This document shows positions 46,713 to 57,981 of a DNA stretch of 64,000 nt, in pieces. Source of the stretch: Anniella stebbinsi (taxonomy: Eukaryota; Chordata; Lepidosauria; Squamata; Anniellidae); contig JARDYH010000002.1 of the NCBI GenBank assembly GCA_029215795.1, positions 65,883,001 to 65,947,000 of the forward strand, given 5' to 3'. Positions within the stretch are counted from its first letter, which is position 1. The number at the start of each line of letters is the position of its first letter. Below the pieces are notes generated by a model, which was not told where the DNA came from, searched no databases, and saw only the letters and a program-made list of their open reading frames with translations. Both the position numbers and the translations under genes were made by a program.

Positions 46713-47341
46713 CTGTCAATTTACTTTCCCCCCACCCCTCTCTAATCCTCATTAGAGAATTACAAGTGACTTTTCCCCATCATTGAACTTTCCTGCAGTG
46801 AAAAGTTTCACCCAATTTCAGCTTGATACATAATGGTTAAAGAAGCAGAGCCTGTTACATAAAACAGTAAAATATCCATGATTTTGAGGTAATTTGAGCC
46901 ACAGAAGCTTCAACTGCTAGAGGAATAGCAATGCTATGAAATACATTAATTCTGTTTCTGAGGGTTTTTCCCATGAAAAAGGCTGGACTTGTGACCAATA
47001 AATGTCATCTTTATTAGTTGGACTGCTGCACAAATATTGCTAAGGGACCAAAGGACTGCAGCCACTGCGGATCCTGCCTTCTTGAAGCAATAAAGGAGCG
47101 CTTCTTCCACATATATTTACTTTGGCGTTCCACCCTTTAAGGCAGCCTAAAAATAATGTAAACTAAATAAGAAATAGTTTGTATATGGAGGGATGCCATT
47201 AGTGAGAACCCAGAACTCTCTCTTCATCCACCTACCTGTACTCTGAAGGAACAAATGCAAGGGCTGGGCTACCCAGTATTTGAGAATTCTTTTACACCTT
47301 TTCATGCCTTGGCTTGAACATCGTTCACAAAGCCATTCTAG

Positions 47342-47810
47342 GGCCATTATCACACAGGCGGTTTTAAGCACACCCACCTCGGCTTTTCTCCACTTCTTCA
47401 GCTCTGGGTTTGCATGACGTCGTTCCCCTCCTGCTGCTCTCCCGCCCTGAGTGCTCTGTTTTTAGTTTCTGTTTCGTTTTAACCTTGAACGGGCAAAGTC
47501 CGTTTCAGGCAAGTTCAGGCCTTTATCACACCTACCTGGTTTGGTTCTGTGGGTTCCCCCTCTGCTTCCTATGCGAGTGTAGCCTTTTGAATCACACATG
47601 GTCGGTTTTGCTCTGATACCTCAGCTCAGCCTGATGAACTTGCCTGAAACGGACTTTGTCCATTCATGGTTAAATCGAAACAGAAACTAAAAATGGAGCA
47701 CTCAGGGCACGAGAACAGTGCGAGGGGGACGACGTCATGTGAATCCCTCGCTGAAGATCTGGATCAAAATTGCAGTGAGTGTGCTTAAAACCGTGCGTGT
47801 GATAACGGCC
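47342..47810. mobile_element. MITE A, inverted arms 47342-47517 / 47635-47810
   Basis: The ends are GGCCATTATCACAC and the complement of GTGTGATAACGGCC. Arms share GGTTTTAAGCACAC, CATGACGTCGT and CAAAGTCCGTTTCAGG plus CAAGTTCA. It overlaps MITE B in an interleaved order. Confidence 0.7.
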
Positions 47811-47950
47811 TCAGGCAAGTTCAACAGGCTTTGCTGAGGTATCGGAGCAAAACCAACCACATGTGATTCAAAATGCTAGATTTGCATAGGAAACGGAGGG
47901 GGAACCCGCAGAAGCAATCTGGGGGGGAAATGGTACGTGTGATAAAGGCC
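47518..47950. mobile_element. MITE B, inverted arms about 47518-47646 / 47811-47950
   Basis: The ends are GGCCTTTATCACAC and the complement of GTGTGATAAAGGCC. Arms share GGGTTCCCCCTC, CCTATGC and GATACCTCAGC. The left arm of B and the right arm of A lie inside the other element. Confidence 0.7.
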
Positions 47951-48604
47951 TAGGTAGCAAAACACCAGCTCCCACTATAGCCACTAGATGCCACTACAGC
48001 GCCTGTTGTCAAGTGATCCAGACCTGTATAATCACTCATTTCGGATGACATAAGATTGGATGTCATAAGATCGACATTAGTCTCTGAACAAGATCCTTTA
48101 GGGCTCTCAAAGAGTTCTGGAAGACATACACGTTTACTTAGAACCAAACTTCCTGAATTAATACAGTTGGGCAAGCAAGGGCAAATTTGATGATGTTACT
48201 GATGGGCCACGGTTTTCTGATTGGATTCTCAAACTTTTTTAAAAAAAAAAACATTCAGTATCCCTTGCCAAGAGTTGGCCTGCTGTTTCTCTCCTCTTTT
48301 TCTTATCCTAGGTCTCTTATTTTGCTTATTCTGTCTTCCTTAGCCTCTTTATGTGTCACCCCATACACATTTGGTGTTGAGAGACGAGACTTGTGAAAAC
48401 CCGTAAGTTTGGACCAGCCCTTCAGTTGTTGTGTATGTTACTGATTGTTCTGTGCATATCTTGTCTGCCCTTACATTCTGTTCCTGAAGTTGGCATCTTA
48501 TCTGCCTTTGCATCCTGGCAGGAAGTCTAGAGTAAGGATCTGTTTCTTTTCTGGTCCACCTCCCTCTTCCTGCATATCTTGCTCCAGACTTGCCTCACAG
48601 CATT

Positions 48605-48805
48605 GAGGAAAGTGCCGAAGCTCAATGGAAGAGCATATACTTTGTAGCCAGGAGGTCCCAGAATCAATCCTTTATACCTCCACTTGAATGGGCATAAGGC
48701 AAAGTATTAGGGGAAATCTCTGCCTCATACTCTATAGAGCTGCTGCCAGTCAGTTTGAACTTACATGATCTGAGACACATAAGGGAGCTTCATTTGTCAT
48801 AACCT
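48605..48805 (+). mobile_element. tRNA-derived SINE, diverged
   Basis: GAAGCTCAATGGAAGAGCAT, GGAGGTCCCAGAATCAATCC and GATCTGAGACACATAAGGGA correspond to the head, box B and tail of the SINEs elsewhere in the window. Confidence 0.6.
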
Positions 48806-49999
48806 TATCTGCATATTTGGAATTATTGATCTTAGTTCTCAAAAAATGTTGAGGTCCGGTTTAAGAAGCTTTTATAGAATTTAAATTCTGCTCCTAAAAA
48901 GACTCTTATGATGAACATTACATGGTCTCTAATTCTATTTTTCCTTTCATTGTGATGTTGTTAAAAAACTTGTTTTCTTGGATCATCACTGGAAGTTAAT
49001 AATGGGTTGGATCTTATTGGCTACTTCCTGGCAGGAATAAACAAAGCAAAAAGAGCAGTAATTAGATCACGATGTGCTGGATACCACAGAAGTGAAGTAG
49101 ATAACAGTGAAATTACCCCTGGAACAGAAATGTTAGCTTTTAAAGATATGTCTACAAACACATACTTAAAGCATCTTCCATATGGATGTATGAAGCTGCT
49201 AGAAGAAGTCATCAGGAGGTTTAGGCTGTGTTACCATCAGTATGCTGATGGCAGGACACTTTACCTCCCAACTTTAATCTGATTCTGGATGGGATTGCAC
49301 TCCCATGAAGGAACAGGTATGCAGCTTTGGAGGTGCTCTTGAACTCATCATGGCCTGGAGGACCAGAGATAGCAGCAGCCAGGAGCACCTTCTATCAACC
49401 CAGGCTGGCACACTAAAAGTGGCTCTATCTGGAACAGCAGGATCTGACTGCGGTTACCAATGCTCCAGTTATCTCTGAGCTGGCCTAGTGCAATGAGCTT
49501 GGTGGTAGGGATGTGCACGCCCAAAATTATCGTATCATATCGTTATCGGAATTTCGGACCAAAAAAATTATCGTCTCTGATAATTATATCGTTTCTCCAT
49601 TTTGCCCTAGAGAGAGTTGCTTTTGAGTCTGAAAGGCCTAAAACTTCTTAATTCTCCAAGTTACAGGTTTGAAACTTCGTCACAGTGCAGACTGAGTGTT
49701 GCTAGTCATGTGTGCCAAATTACAGAACAATAGGTGCAAGCGTTACTTGGAAGTAAGCTTTCAAATACACTGTTTCAGGTGGCTGAAATGTGGTCCTTTT
49801 TCAAGAGATGTCGTCCACATCCAGTACTCTTGTCATGGGCATCTCACAGATGGCCTTGAGGGGACTCATCTGTGCCCAACTTCAGATGCACAGCTGCAGG
49901 CATTACTCGGAAGTAAGCTCTCAACAACATGCACTGTTTCTAGTAATGCACTACATGCTGCTGCTGCTGAGACTTATAGGTATTATATGAATACAATGA

Positions 50000-51830
50000 A
50001 TGAACTTTCCAAACCTGTGGAAACCTAGTAGGCAGTGCCTTCCATATGCAGTCATAAAAGTAAAATGTGTTAATCAGAAGATAGTGAACTGCTGCTGCCT
50101 TGTCTCATTGATTAGGCCACGCATGTCAAATGAAATAATAAAAGGATTGGGGGGTAGGGAAATAGCACGGGTGTTACAGTTATTTTAGCCAGTCGTAGCC
50201 TGGCAGGGCCTCATTGGGCCAGGAGAGATACCCCTGCAGAGGGCAACCTGGAGGATCCCAGCAGAAGCATATCATGTGCTGCTTTTACAACTGTGAGAAT
50301 GCCGTCAAAACAACCATCACGCACCGCCTTGACCTCATCATGCTTCAAATGACCCAGTCTGCCCGCCATCCCCGTGCAGGCAGGTTGGCATTTCTTCATG
50401 CCAGAGCTGTGCACAACATTGGCTGGAGCAGAGGCAAATAAAAAGTCATGTTCAGGATAGAGGTAGGCACTTTGGCAAATAAAAGAAAAGTCCCCTTCTG
50501 GGTTGAGGTTGGCTCTTTGGCAAATAAATGAAAAGTCACGTTCAGGATAGAGGGTTGGCTCTTTGGCAAATAAATGAAAAGTTACGTTCAGGATAGAGGG
50601 TTGGCTCTTTGGCAAATAAATGAAAAGTCACGTTCAGGATTGCTCTTTGGCAAATAAATGAAAAGTCACATTCAGGATTGCTCTTTGGCAAATAAATGAA
50701 AAGTCACATTCAGGATTGCTCTTTGGCAAATAAATGAAAAGTCACGTTCAGGATAGAGGGTTGGCTCTTTGGCTGGAGTGGAGGGAATGCGCCTATGTGT
50801 GAGTGCATGGCACAGTGAGAGTGAGTGGATACATTCCTGGATGGAATACAATGAACTTTCCAAACCTGTGGATAAACTTGGCAGTGCCTTCCATATGCAG
50901 TCATATGGATTGGGGGGTAGGGGAATAGCACGGGCGTAACATGTATAGCCTTAGCAGGCAGGGCCTCATTGGCCCAGGAGAGGAGATACCCAGCAGGAGG
51001 AAGTGAGGAAACCTGCAAGATCCCACTAGCGCCTACGAGTGAGTGGATGGCCGCATTCCACCGCAGTAGAAAACGACCCAGTCTGCCCGCCATCCCCATG
51101 CAGGCAGTGGTGGTGGTGGGCATTTCTTCATGCCAGAGCTGCACACATTGGCTGGAGCAGTGGCAAATAAAAGAAAAGTCCCCTTCTGGGTTGAGGTAGG
51201 CACTTTGGCAAATAAAAGTCCCCTTCTGGGTTGAGGTAGGCACTTTGCCAAATAAAAGAAAAATCCCCTTCGGGGTACAGGTAGGCACTTTGCCAAATAA
51301 AAGAAAAGTCCCCTTCTGGGTTGAGGTAGGCACTTTGGCAAATAAAAGAAAAGTCCCCTTTGGGATACAGGTAGACACTATGGCAAATAAAAGAAAACTC
51401 ACGTTCAGGGTAGGCACTTTGGCAAATAAAAGTCACGTGAGTTTGGTATATTTATGAATACAGTGAACATTCAAAACCTGTGGATAAACCTAGGCGGCAG
51501 TGCCTTCCATATGCAGTCATAAAAGTAAAATCTGTGAACTGCTGCTGCTTTGTCTCATCCACGCATGTTTATAAATTAAAAAGATTGGGGGGGGGGTAGG
51601 GGAATAGCACGGGTGTAACAGTTATTTTAGAGCCAGCCTTAGCAGGCAGGGCCTCATTGGGCCAGGAGATACCCCGAAAGCATGCCAACTTGCAGGATCC
51701 TCATCATCGTGCTTAAAAAATGACCCAGTCTGCCCGCCATCCCCATGCAGGCAGGTTGGCATTTCTTCATGCCAGAGCTGCGCATAGTGGCTGGAGCAGA
51801 GGCAAATAAAAGTCACGTTTCGGATAGAGG
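50000..51830. repeat. higher-order repeat, three copies
   Basis: A long unit recurs at about 50000-50460, 50845-51160 and 51450-51810. It contains GCAGTGCCTTCCATATGCAG, GGGGAATAGCACGGG, GCAGGGCCTCATTGG, CCCAGTCTGCCCGCCATCC and CATTTCTTCATGCCAGAGCT. Each copy leads into a minisatellite array. Confidence 0.75.
50435..51440. repeat. minisatellite type I (~45 bp and variants)
   Basis: Two arrays (about 50435-50775 and 51160-51440) share the core GGCAAATAAAAGAAAAGTCC / GGCAAATAAATGAAAAGTCA, followed by TTCTGGGTTGAGGTAGGCAC or TTCAGGATAGAGGGTTGGCTC. Because units near 45 bp keep phase, all three antisense frames stay open and give repetitive pseudo-proteins. Confidence 0.8.
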
Positions 51831-52460
51831 TAGGCACATTGCCCAGTTCATAGAAGTCATGTTGGCACATTGCCCAGTTCATAGAATTCCCCTTCTGGAT
51901 AGGCACATTGCCCAGTTCATAGAAGTCATGTAGGCAGTGCCCAGTTCATAGAAGTCATGTAGGCACATTGCCCAGTTCATAGAAGTCCCCTTTTGGGTAG
52001 GCACATTGCCCAGTTCATAGAACTCATGTCGGCACATTGCCCAGTTCATAGAAGTCCCCTTCTGGATAGGCACATTGCCCAGTTCATAGAAGTCATGTAG
52101 GCAGTGCCCAGTTCATAGAAGTCATGTATTTATTATTATTTATTATTTATTTTATTCCATTTATATACCGCCCCATAGCCGAAGCTCTCTGGGTGGTTTA
52201 CAAAAATTAAAAACATTGAACAATTAAAACACTGATATACAAAATTTTAAAGCATAAAGCATAAAAACAAGTTAAAATTACAATATCCTTCTGGGTCAAA
52301 GCAAACCCCTCATCATATGCTGTTAAATGCCTGGGAGAAGAGGAAAGTCTTGACCTGGCACCAAAAAGATAACAATGTTGGCGCCAGGCAGTGCCCAGTT
52401 CATAGAAGTCATATAGGCACATTGCCCAGTTCATAGAAGTCCCCTTCTGGGTAGGCAGTG
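51830..52460. repeat. minisatellite type II (~31-39 bp)
   Basis: GGCACATTGCCCAGTTCATA plus GAAGTCATGT or GAAGTCCCCTTCTGG repeats about a dozen times. The array is interrupted by a retroposon at 52128-52390. Confidence 0.8.
52128..52390 (-). mobile_element. retroposon 3' end inserted in the type II array
   Basis: In antisense it ends with AGAGAGCTTCGGCTATGGGG, CGGTATATAAATGG and an AAAT/AAT tail. It is the same family as the 64-bp insert at 30686-30749. The type II unit GCAGTGCCCAGTTCATAG lies on both sides. Confidence 0.75.
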
Positions 52461-52835
52461 CACATTGGCAAATTGGTAATATAGTAGTCCCCAGCAGGCA
52501 CATTGGCAAATTGATAATATAGGAGTCCACGGCAGGGACATTGGCAAATTGATAATATACGAGTCCCCGAAAGGCTCATTGGCAAATTGGTAATATAGGA
52601 GTCCCCTGCAGGCACATTGGCAAATTGATAATATAGGAGTCCCCAGCAGGGACATTGGCAAATTGATAATATAAGAGTCCCCGGAAGGCACATTGGCAAA
52701 TTGATAATATAGAAGTCCACGGCAGGCACACTGGCAAATTGATAATAAGAGTCCCTTCTGGGTAGGCAGTGCACATTGGCAATTTAATAAGAGTCCCCTT
52801 CTGGGCAGGTGTAGGCAGGCACATTGCATGGACCA
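52455..52835. repeat. minisatellite type III (~38 bp)
   Basis: GGCACATTGGCAAATTGATA, ATATAGGAGTCCCCGG and variants repeat about nine times. The head of the unit matches type II and the CCCCTTCTGGG word matches types I and II. Confidence 0.8.
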
Positions 52836-52859
52836 AAGTCTCAAAAAAAATGCATGAGG

Positions 52860-53160
52860 GGGATGCTTCTGCAGTCCCTCACTAATGGACTCCACGAGGA
52901 GAAGACCCAGGGGACGTAGTGACGAAAAATAAAAATACAGGAATCTCTCTCAAGGCTCCCTAAAGCAGTCCCTCCAGTCCAGACTGGAACCATAATGGCT
53001 GGAGCAGTGTTTTCAAAAAGAAATAAAATGTGTGAGAGGGATGCTTCTGCTTTGCAGTCCCCCTCCCTAAAGCAGTCCCTCCAGTCCAGACTGGAACCAT
53101 AATGGCTGGAGCAGTGTCTTTCAAAAAGAAAAAAAAAATGTATGAGAGGGAGAGACAGCC
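52860..53160. repeat. tandem duplication next to minisatellites
   Basis: GGGATGCTTCTGC, AGTCCCTCCAGTCCAGACTG, GAACCATAATGGCTGGAGCA and GTGT(C)TTTCAAAAAGAAA occur twice (and partly a third time) at ~115-bp spacing. Confidence 0.7.
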
Positions 53161-55574
53161 ACCCCAGAACTGCCCCCAGCAGCAACAGCAGCATCTCTCC
53201 TAGACCCAGAGCCACTTCGCCCAACGCGCATCTTAGAGCCGCGTTTCATACTGCTACAATGTACAAAATGATTACAATAAATGTATGCTTTGCCCACAGT
53301 TTGTGACTTTGTGTGCTGCTTTGACCACACAGATCCTGTGTAGCAAGCTAGACACAGCAGCAACACACTCACAGTCAATCAAGCAAACACACATACCCAG
53401 AGAGAGAAAGGGAGATATAATTTTTAAAAATATAATATTTCTGTTTTTTAAAAAAGAAATTTAAACAGGGCAGAGGACAAAACACTCCCCCTCAGTCACA
53501 GTACCCCCACTCATGCTAACCCTTCAAATCAATCCAACCGGAAAACGTACTATAAAAATAAAAATTATAACTCAAAAGTCTCAAACACACAGGCAGCAAC
53601 GCACAGCCAAACGAACCTGAGAGACACAAAGATGCAAGAGATTTACAATGAATCTCCAACAATTCGTCACCAAGACCCAGGAGCCAGGACAGAGCTCCAA
53701 TAAATCCACCCTTCTCCCCTCAACGCCTAACTCCCAACAGAGCCTGGAACACCAAGTGTGGGGGTTTTATGCGGGGTATTAGCCCTCATCCAACATTGTG
53801 ATTGGCTCCTGTTGGAATCCTTGCTGCACGATTGGTCACTGAAACTGTCAGTTTCATCAAGCACACCCCACCTTCTAGCTCCATCCACGTGGAAGCAAAA
53901 GAGAAAGCGCCTTCTGAGAAAATGATAAAATATGATACTTATCGTTGGACTTTCTATCGTTTCCGATAATTATCGTTGTATTTCCAGCAAGTCTGAACAT
54001 GTGACACCACTTTGCACCAGTTGCTACCAGTGCATTTCCAGGGTTAATTCAAAGGCCCTAAATAGTTTGGGACCAGATTACCTTAAAGACTGTCTGCCCT
54101 CATAAGACCATGCCCAGAATCTAATGTCCATATCAGATGACCTGCTTCTGTACCCGCTGATAAAATTGGTTAGACTGGCAAGCACACGAGACAAGGCCTT
54201 CTTGGAGGTAGGGCAGAAAAAAATCCAAGAAACATCACAAGTATATTCTGGAAGTCTTCCTTTGCTATCCCACTGTATCAGCAATGAACTGACACACACT
54301 AGAAAATTAAGGCCCAGTTGCCATGAAAACAAGGTAACACACTCATACAGTCTTGTGTCCTTCCACTTAGAGGGAAGCAGAACCTGCATTGTGTACCAGA
54401 GAACTGGAAGATGGCAAATATAACACTAATTTTTAAAAAGGGATTCAGGGGGGATCCGAGAAATTGGTTGAAAGCATTAAAGACTAAATTAGTAAGCATA
54501 TAAAAGGGCATGTCCTACTGAAGAAGAAACAACACGGCTTCCGCAAAGGCAAGTCCTGTCTCACTAATCTTTTAGAATTCTTTGAGAGTGTCAACAAACA
54601 TGGAGACAGGGGAGACCCGGTGGACATTGTTTACTTGGACTTCCAAAAGGCTTTTGATAAAGTCCCTCACCAAAGGCTCCTGAACAAACTTAGCAGTCCT
54701 GGAATAAGAGGAGAGGTCATCTTATGGATCAGTAACTGGTTAAAGAACAGAAAGCAGAGAGTAGGAATAAATGGTAAATTCTACAGATGGAGGGATGTAA
54801 ATAGTGGGGTCCCACAGGGATCGGTATTGGGACCAATTCTTTTTAACTTGTTCATAAATGATCTGGACTAAGGAGTGAGCAGTGAAGTAACCAAGTTTGC
54901 CGATGACACCACATTATTTAAGGTTGTTAACACACAAAGGGATTGTGAAGAGCTCCAAAGGGATCTCCCTAAGCTGGGAGAGTGGGCATCCAAATGGCAA
55001 ACGCAGGTCAATGTAAACAAGTGTAAGGTGATGCATGTTACAAAAAACCCAACTTCAAGTACAATCTGATGGGATCTGAGCTGGCAGTGGCCAAACAAGA
55101 AAGAGATCTTTGGGTTGTGGTGGACCGCTCGATGAAAATGTTAACCCAGTGTGTGGCAGCTGTAAAGAAGGCAAACTCCATGTTAGGCATTATAAGAAAA
55201 GAAATTGAGAATAAAACTGCCAGTATCATGCTGCCTTTATACAAATCTATGGTAAGACCACACTTGGAATACTATGTACAGTTCTGGTCACCACACCTAA
55301 AATATATATATATTATAGAGCTGGAAAAAGTGCAGAAAAGGGCAACTAAAATGACTAAGGGGTTGCAGCATCTCCCTGTAAGGGGAGGTTACAACAGCTG
55401 GGATTGTTTAGCTTGGAAAAAAGGAGACTAAGGGGAGACATGATAGAGGTGTACAAAATTATGCATGGTGTGGAAAATATGGATAGGGGGACATTTTTCT
55501 CCCTCTCTCAAAATACTAGAACCCAATGGGGTCATCCCATGAAGCTGATTACTGGGAGATTCAGGACAAATAAA

Positions 55575-57394
55575 AATTTCAGAAAGCTGGGTCCAGGCAT
55601 TTGGTGGCTACGAATTTTTTAGATTAAAAGTTATTAACCTTTTTTACACAGAGGCTGGGGCTGTCAATTGCACCCTCCCGCCTCCCGGGAAGAAGAAGGA
55701 AACACTTTCTCTCATCTCTTTGATCCTTGCACGCTTGGCTGCAACTGAGCTAGTATCCATTACAAAAGGAGAAACAAAGTAGCACTTGGCTCGTGTCTGC
55801 TTTGATACTTTCACTTTTTACTCAAGCAGAACGGCTGAGCCTAGGATCACTCTCGCTAGGATCGTTACAGGAGAAATTTTCTACAGTCTTCAAAGTGGTG
55901 TGTGCAGACACCTTGCCACCACATGCCTGGACCTATCATTCTGAAATTTTACACACATATCAAGTGAAGTGTTCCCTGTAATGTGCCCAGGTTTCCTGTT
56001 TGTATCTTTAAAAATAAAAAAATGGGAGGCGTAAATGTATTTACCCCACTACTACCCATTTTTCTAAAATTAATTGCCATACAAGGCAAGCACCTACGTT
56101 TTTGAAATTTTACACACATAGGTCCCAAGGTACCACCTACAATGTGGCAAAGTTCCATGTATGTAACTTTAAAAATGACAAAGTTATAGGCATTCCTGGG
56201 TATTTATTAAAAAATTAATTGCCACAAAACGCATGCACCAATCTTTCTGAAATTTCTCACAGATAACTATCCCTAACCAGTCTACAATGTGCCCAGGTTT
56301 CCTGTTTGTATCTTCAAAAATAAAAAAGTGGGAGGCATAACTGTATTTCTCAATGGGCAAGTGCTTTCCAATGATTTCCTATGGGCAAGTGCTTTCCAAT
56401 GATTTCCTATGGAAAAGTACTGTCCAATGATTCCCTATGGAAAAGTACTGTCCAATGAATCCCTATGGGCAAGTGCTGTCCAATGAATCCCTCATTGTTT
56501 CAAAAATTAATTGCCACACAATACAAGCACCTACGTTTCTGAAATTTCACACACATAGGTCCCAAGGTACCGCCTACAATGTGGCAAAGTTTCATGTGTG
56601 TAACTTTAAAAATGACAAAGTTATAGGCATTCCTGGGTATTTATTAAAAAATTAATTGCCACACAAGGCAAGCACCTATGTTTCTGAAATTTCACACACA
56701 TAGGTCCCAAGGTACCACCTACAATGTGGCAAAGTTTCATGTGTGTAACTTCAAAAATGACAAAGTTATAGGTGTTTCTTTCCTCATTGTTTCAAAAATT
56801 AATTGCCACACAAGGCAAGCTCCAATGTTTCTGAAATTTCACACACATATCAAGGCAAGTGGTACCTGTAATGTGCCCAAGTTTCCTGTTTGTATCTTCA
56901 AAAATAAAAAAATGGGAGGCGTAAATGTATTTACCCCACTACTACCCATTTTTCTAAAAATTAATTGCTACACAAGACAAGCACCTACGTTTCTGAAATT
57001 TCACACACATAGGTCCCAAGGTACCACCTACAATGTGGCAAAGTTTCATGTGTGTAACTTTAAAAATGACAAAGTTATAGGCATTCCTGGGTATTTATTA
57101 AAAAATTAATTGCCACAAAACGCATGCACCAATCTTTCTGAAATTTCTCACAGATAACTGTCCCTAACCAGTGTATAATGTGCCCAAGTTTCATCCTTCT
57201 ATCTTTAAAAATGAAAAAGTTATAGGCGTTTTTGTAAAACAATACTTGGCTATGGGAAAAAGCATTCAAAATGGCGTCCGATCCGGATCGGACCTTGTCG
57301 GATCGGATCGGAGGTTGATCGGATCGGATTTTCCCGATTTTGGGGCGGATCGGATTCGGATCGTGGATCGGATCCGATCCGATGCACACCCCTA
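55575..57394. mobile_element. 1.8-kb repeat-rich element within CR1
   Basis: It interrupts CR1 between GRFRTNK and the LDKFLE-type 3' region. It contains about eight diverged ~147-bp tandem units (next entry), a 31-bp array, and a dense GGATCGGATC/GATCCGATCC terminus (about 57275-57385) ending TGCACACCCCTA. The left boundary is uncertain; ~100 bp of CR1 is missing at the site. A phrase near 55864-55900 is shared with the MITE at 10120-10710. Confidence 0.6.
55925..57240 (+). repeat. ~147-bp tandem units plus 31-bp sub-array
   Basis: CTGAAATTT(C/T)ACACACAT recurs near 55938, 56099, 56247, 56538, 56684, 56828, 56991 and 57137. Each is followed by a GTGCCCAGGTTTCCTG or GTGGCAAAGTTTCATG phrase, an AAAAATGACAAAGTTATAGG phrase and ATTAATTGCCACACAA. 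The double-length gap at 56345-56490 holds five copies of GCAAGTGCTTTCCAATGATT-type 31-bp units. Confidence 0.8.
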
Positions 57395-57981
57395 TTTAAA
57401 AGGGGGCTGGATAAATTCCTGGAGAATTTCGATGGCTACCTCCAGTATCCAAGGCAGTAAGCCTGTGTGCACCAATTGCTGGGAAACGTGTGGAAGGGTG
57501 CTGTTGCACCATGTCCTGCTTTGGTGGTCCCTGGTCAACAGCTGGTTGGCCAGTGTGAGAACAAAATGCTGGACTAGATGAACCCTCAGTCTGATGCAGC
57601 ATGGCCCTTCTTATGTTCTTATGCTTTATTTTCCTTTTGGCACCAGGAACAGATTTTCCTGAGCTTTTAAGATAAGAATGTTAATCCTGCTCTTTAATAC
57701 TAGTTTTGTGATGTTATGGATTGTAGTTTATTAAGTTATTTGTATTTACATTTTAATTGCTTTATTATTTTAATCTGGGAATATCACTGAAGAACTGTAT
57801 AAAAACAATTAAAATAAATACGTAAATATATATAACACATAACAGACAGTTCTTTTGTATCTCCACGGTCTTCACATCATGACAAATGCAATGCTTTCCA
57901 ATGGAATCAATTCATACATTTAGGTGCAGATCTTTCAATGAACATCAATCAAGTGATGAACATGCATATGGGAATGATGCC

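Larger units (their letters stand above)
49506..53984. mobile_element. 4.5-kb repeat-rich non-autonomous element
   Basis: It starts with TAGGGATGTGCACGCCC. Both ends carry clusters of ATTATCGT/ATCGTTATCGG-type words (49522-49590 and about 53930-53980, inverted). The interior consists mainly of three related minisatellite types embedded in three copies of a longer unit. The right ~600 bp (53380-53980) has two CCAAT boxes in antisense (ATTGG near 53800 and 53834), as if promoting leftward transcription. No protein domain is recognisable. The terminal word resembles the far end of the element at 55575-57394. Confidence 0.65.
49187..54400 (+). mobile_element. diverged L2 LINE fragment, split by a 4.5-kb element
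   Basis: The left piece (49187-49505) reads EEVIRRFRLCYHQYADGRTL, with YADG in place of YADD, and later DLTAVTNAPVISELA. The right piece (53985-54400) resumes with SEHVTPLCTSC and ALNSLGPDYLKDCL, matching the next stretch of L2 ORF2. About 25 codons are missing at the junction. Confidence 0.7.
54385..57622 (+). mobile_element. CR1 LINE ORF2 and 3' end, split by a repeat-rich element
   Basis: ORF2 reverse transcriptase begins near 54385 (PENWKMANITLIFKKG type). It contains [20 protein letters not shown] (about 54630), [20 protein letters not shown] (about 54805) and the active-site FADD (54896-54907). The C-terminal segment is LEYYVQFWSPHLK, then EKVQKRATKMTKGLQHLP and MIEVYKIMHGVENMDRG (to about 55575). 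After the inserted element the 3' end resumes at about 57396 with GGGCTGGATAAATTCCTGG. It finishes with GCTGGACTAGATGAACCC and the TTCTTATGTTCTTATG tail. Stops and frameshifts disable it. Confidence 0.9.

Noticed and set aside
50710..51417. 235-codon antisense frame as a repeat-protein gene
   Set aside because: It is produced by minisatellite units near a multiple of three; other frames over the same DNA are equally open.
50430..52830. CRISPR-like look of regularly spaced repeats
   Set aside because: The 'spacers' are themselves repeat variants, unit lengths drift, there are no cas genes, and the sequence is vertebrate.
54620..54871. Functional reverse-transcriptase gene
   Set aside because: The frame has a stop between the two catalytic motifs, is later frameshifted and is split by an insertion; it is a dead CR1 copy.
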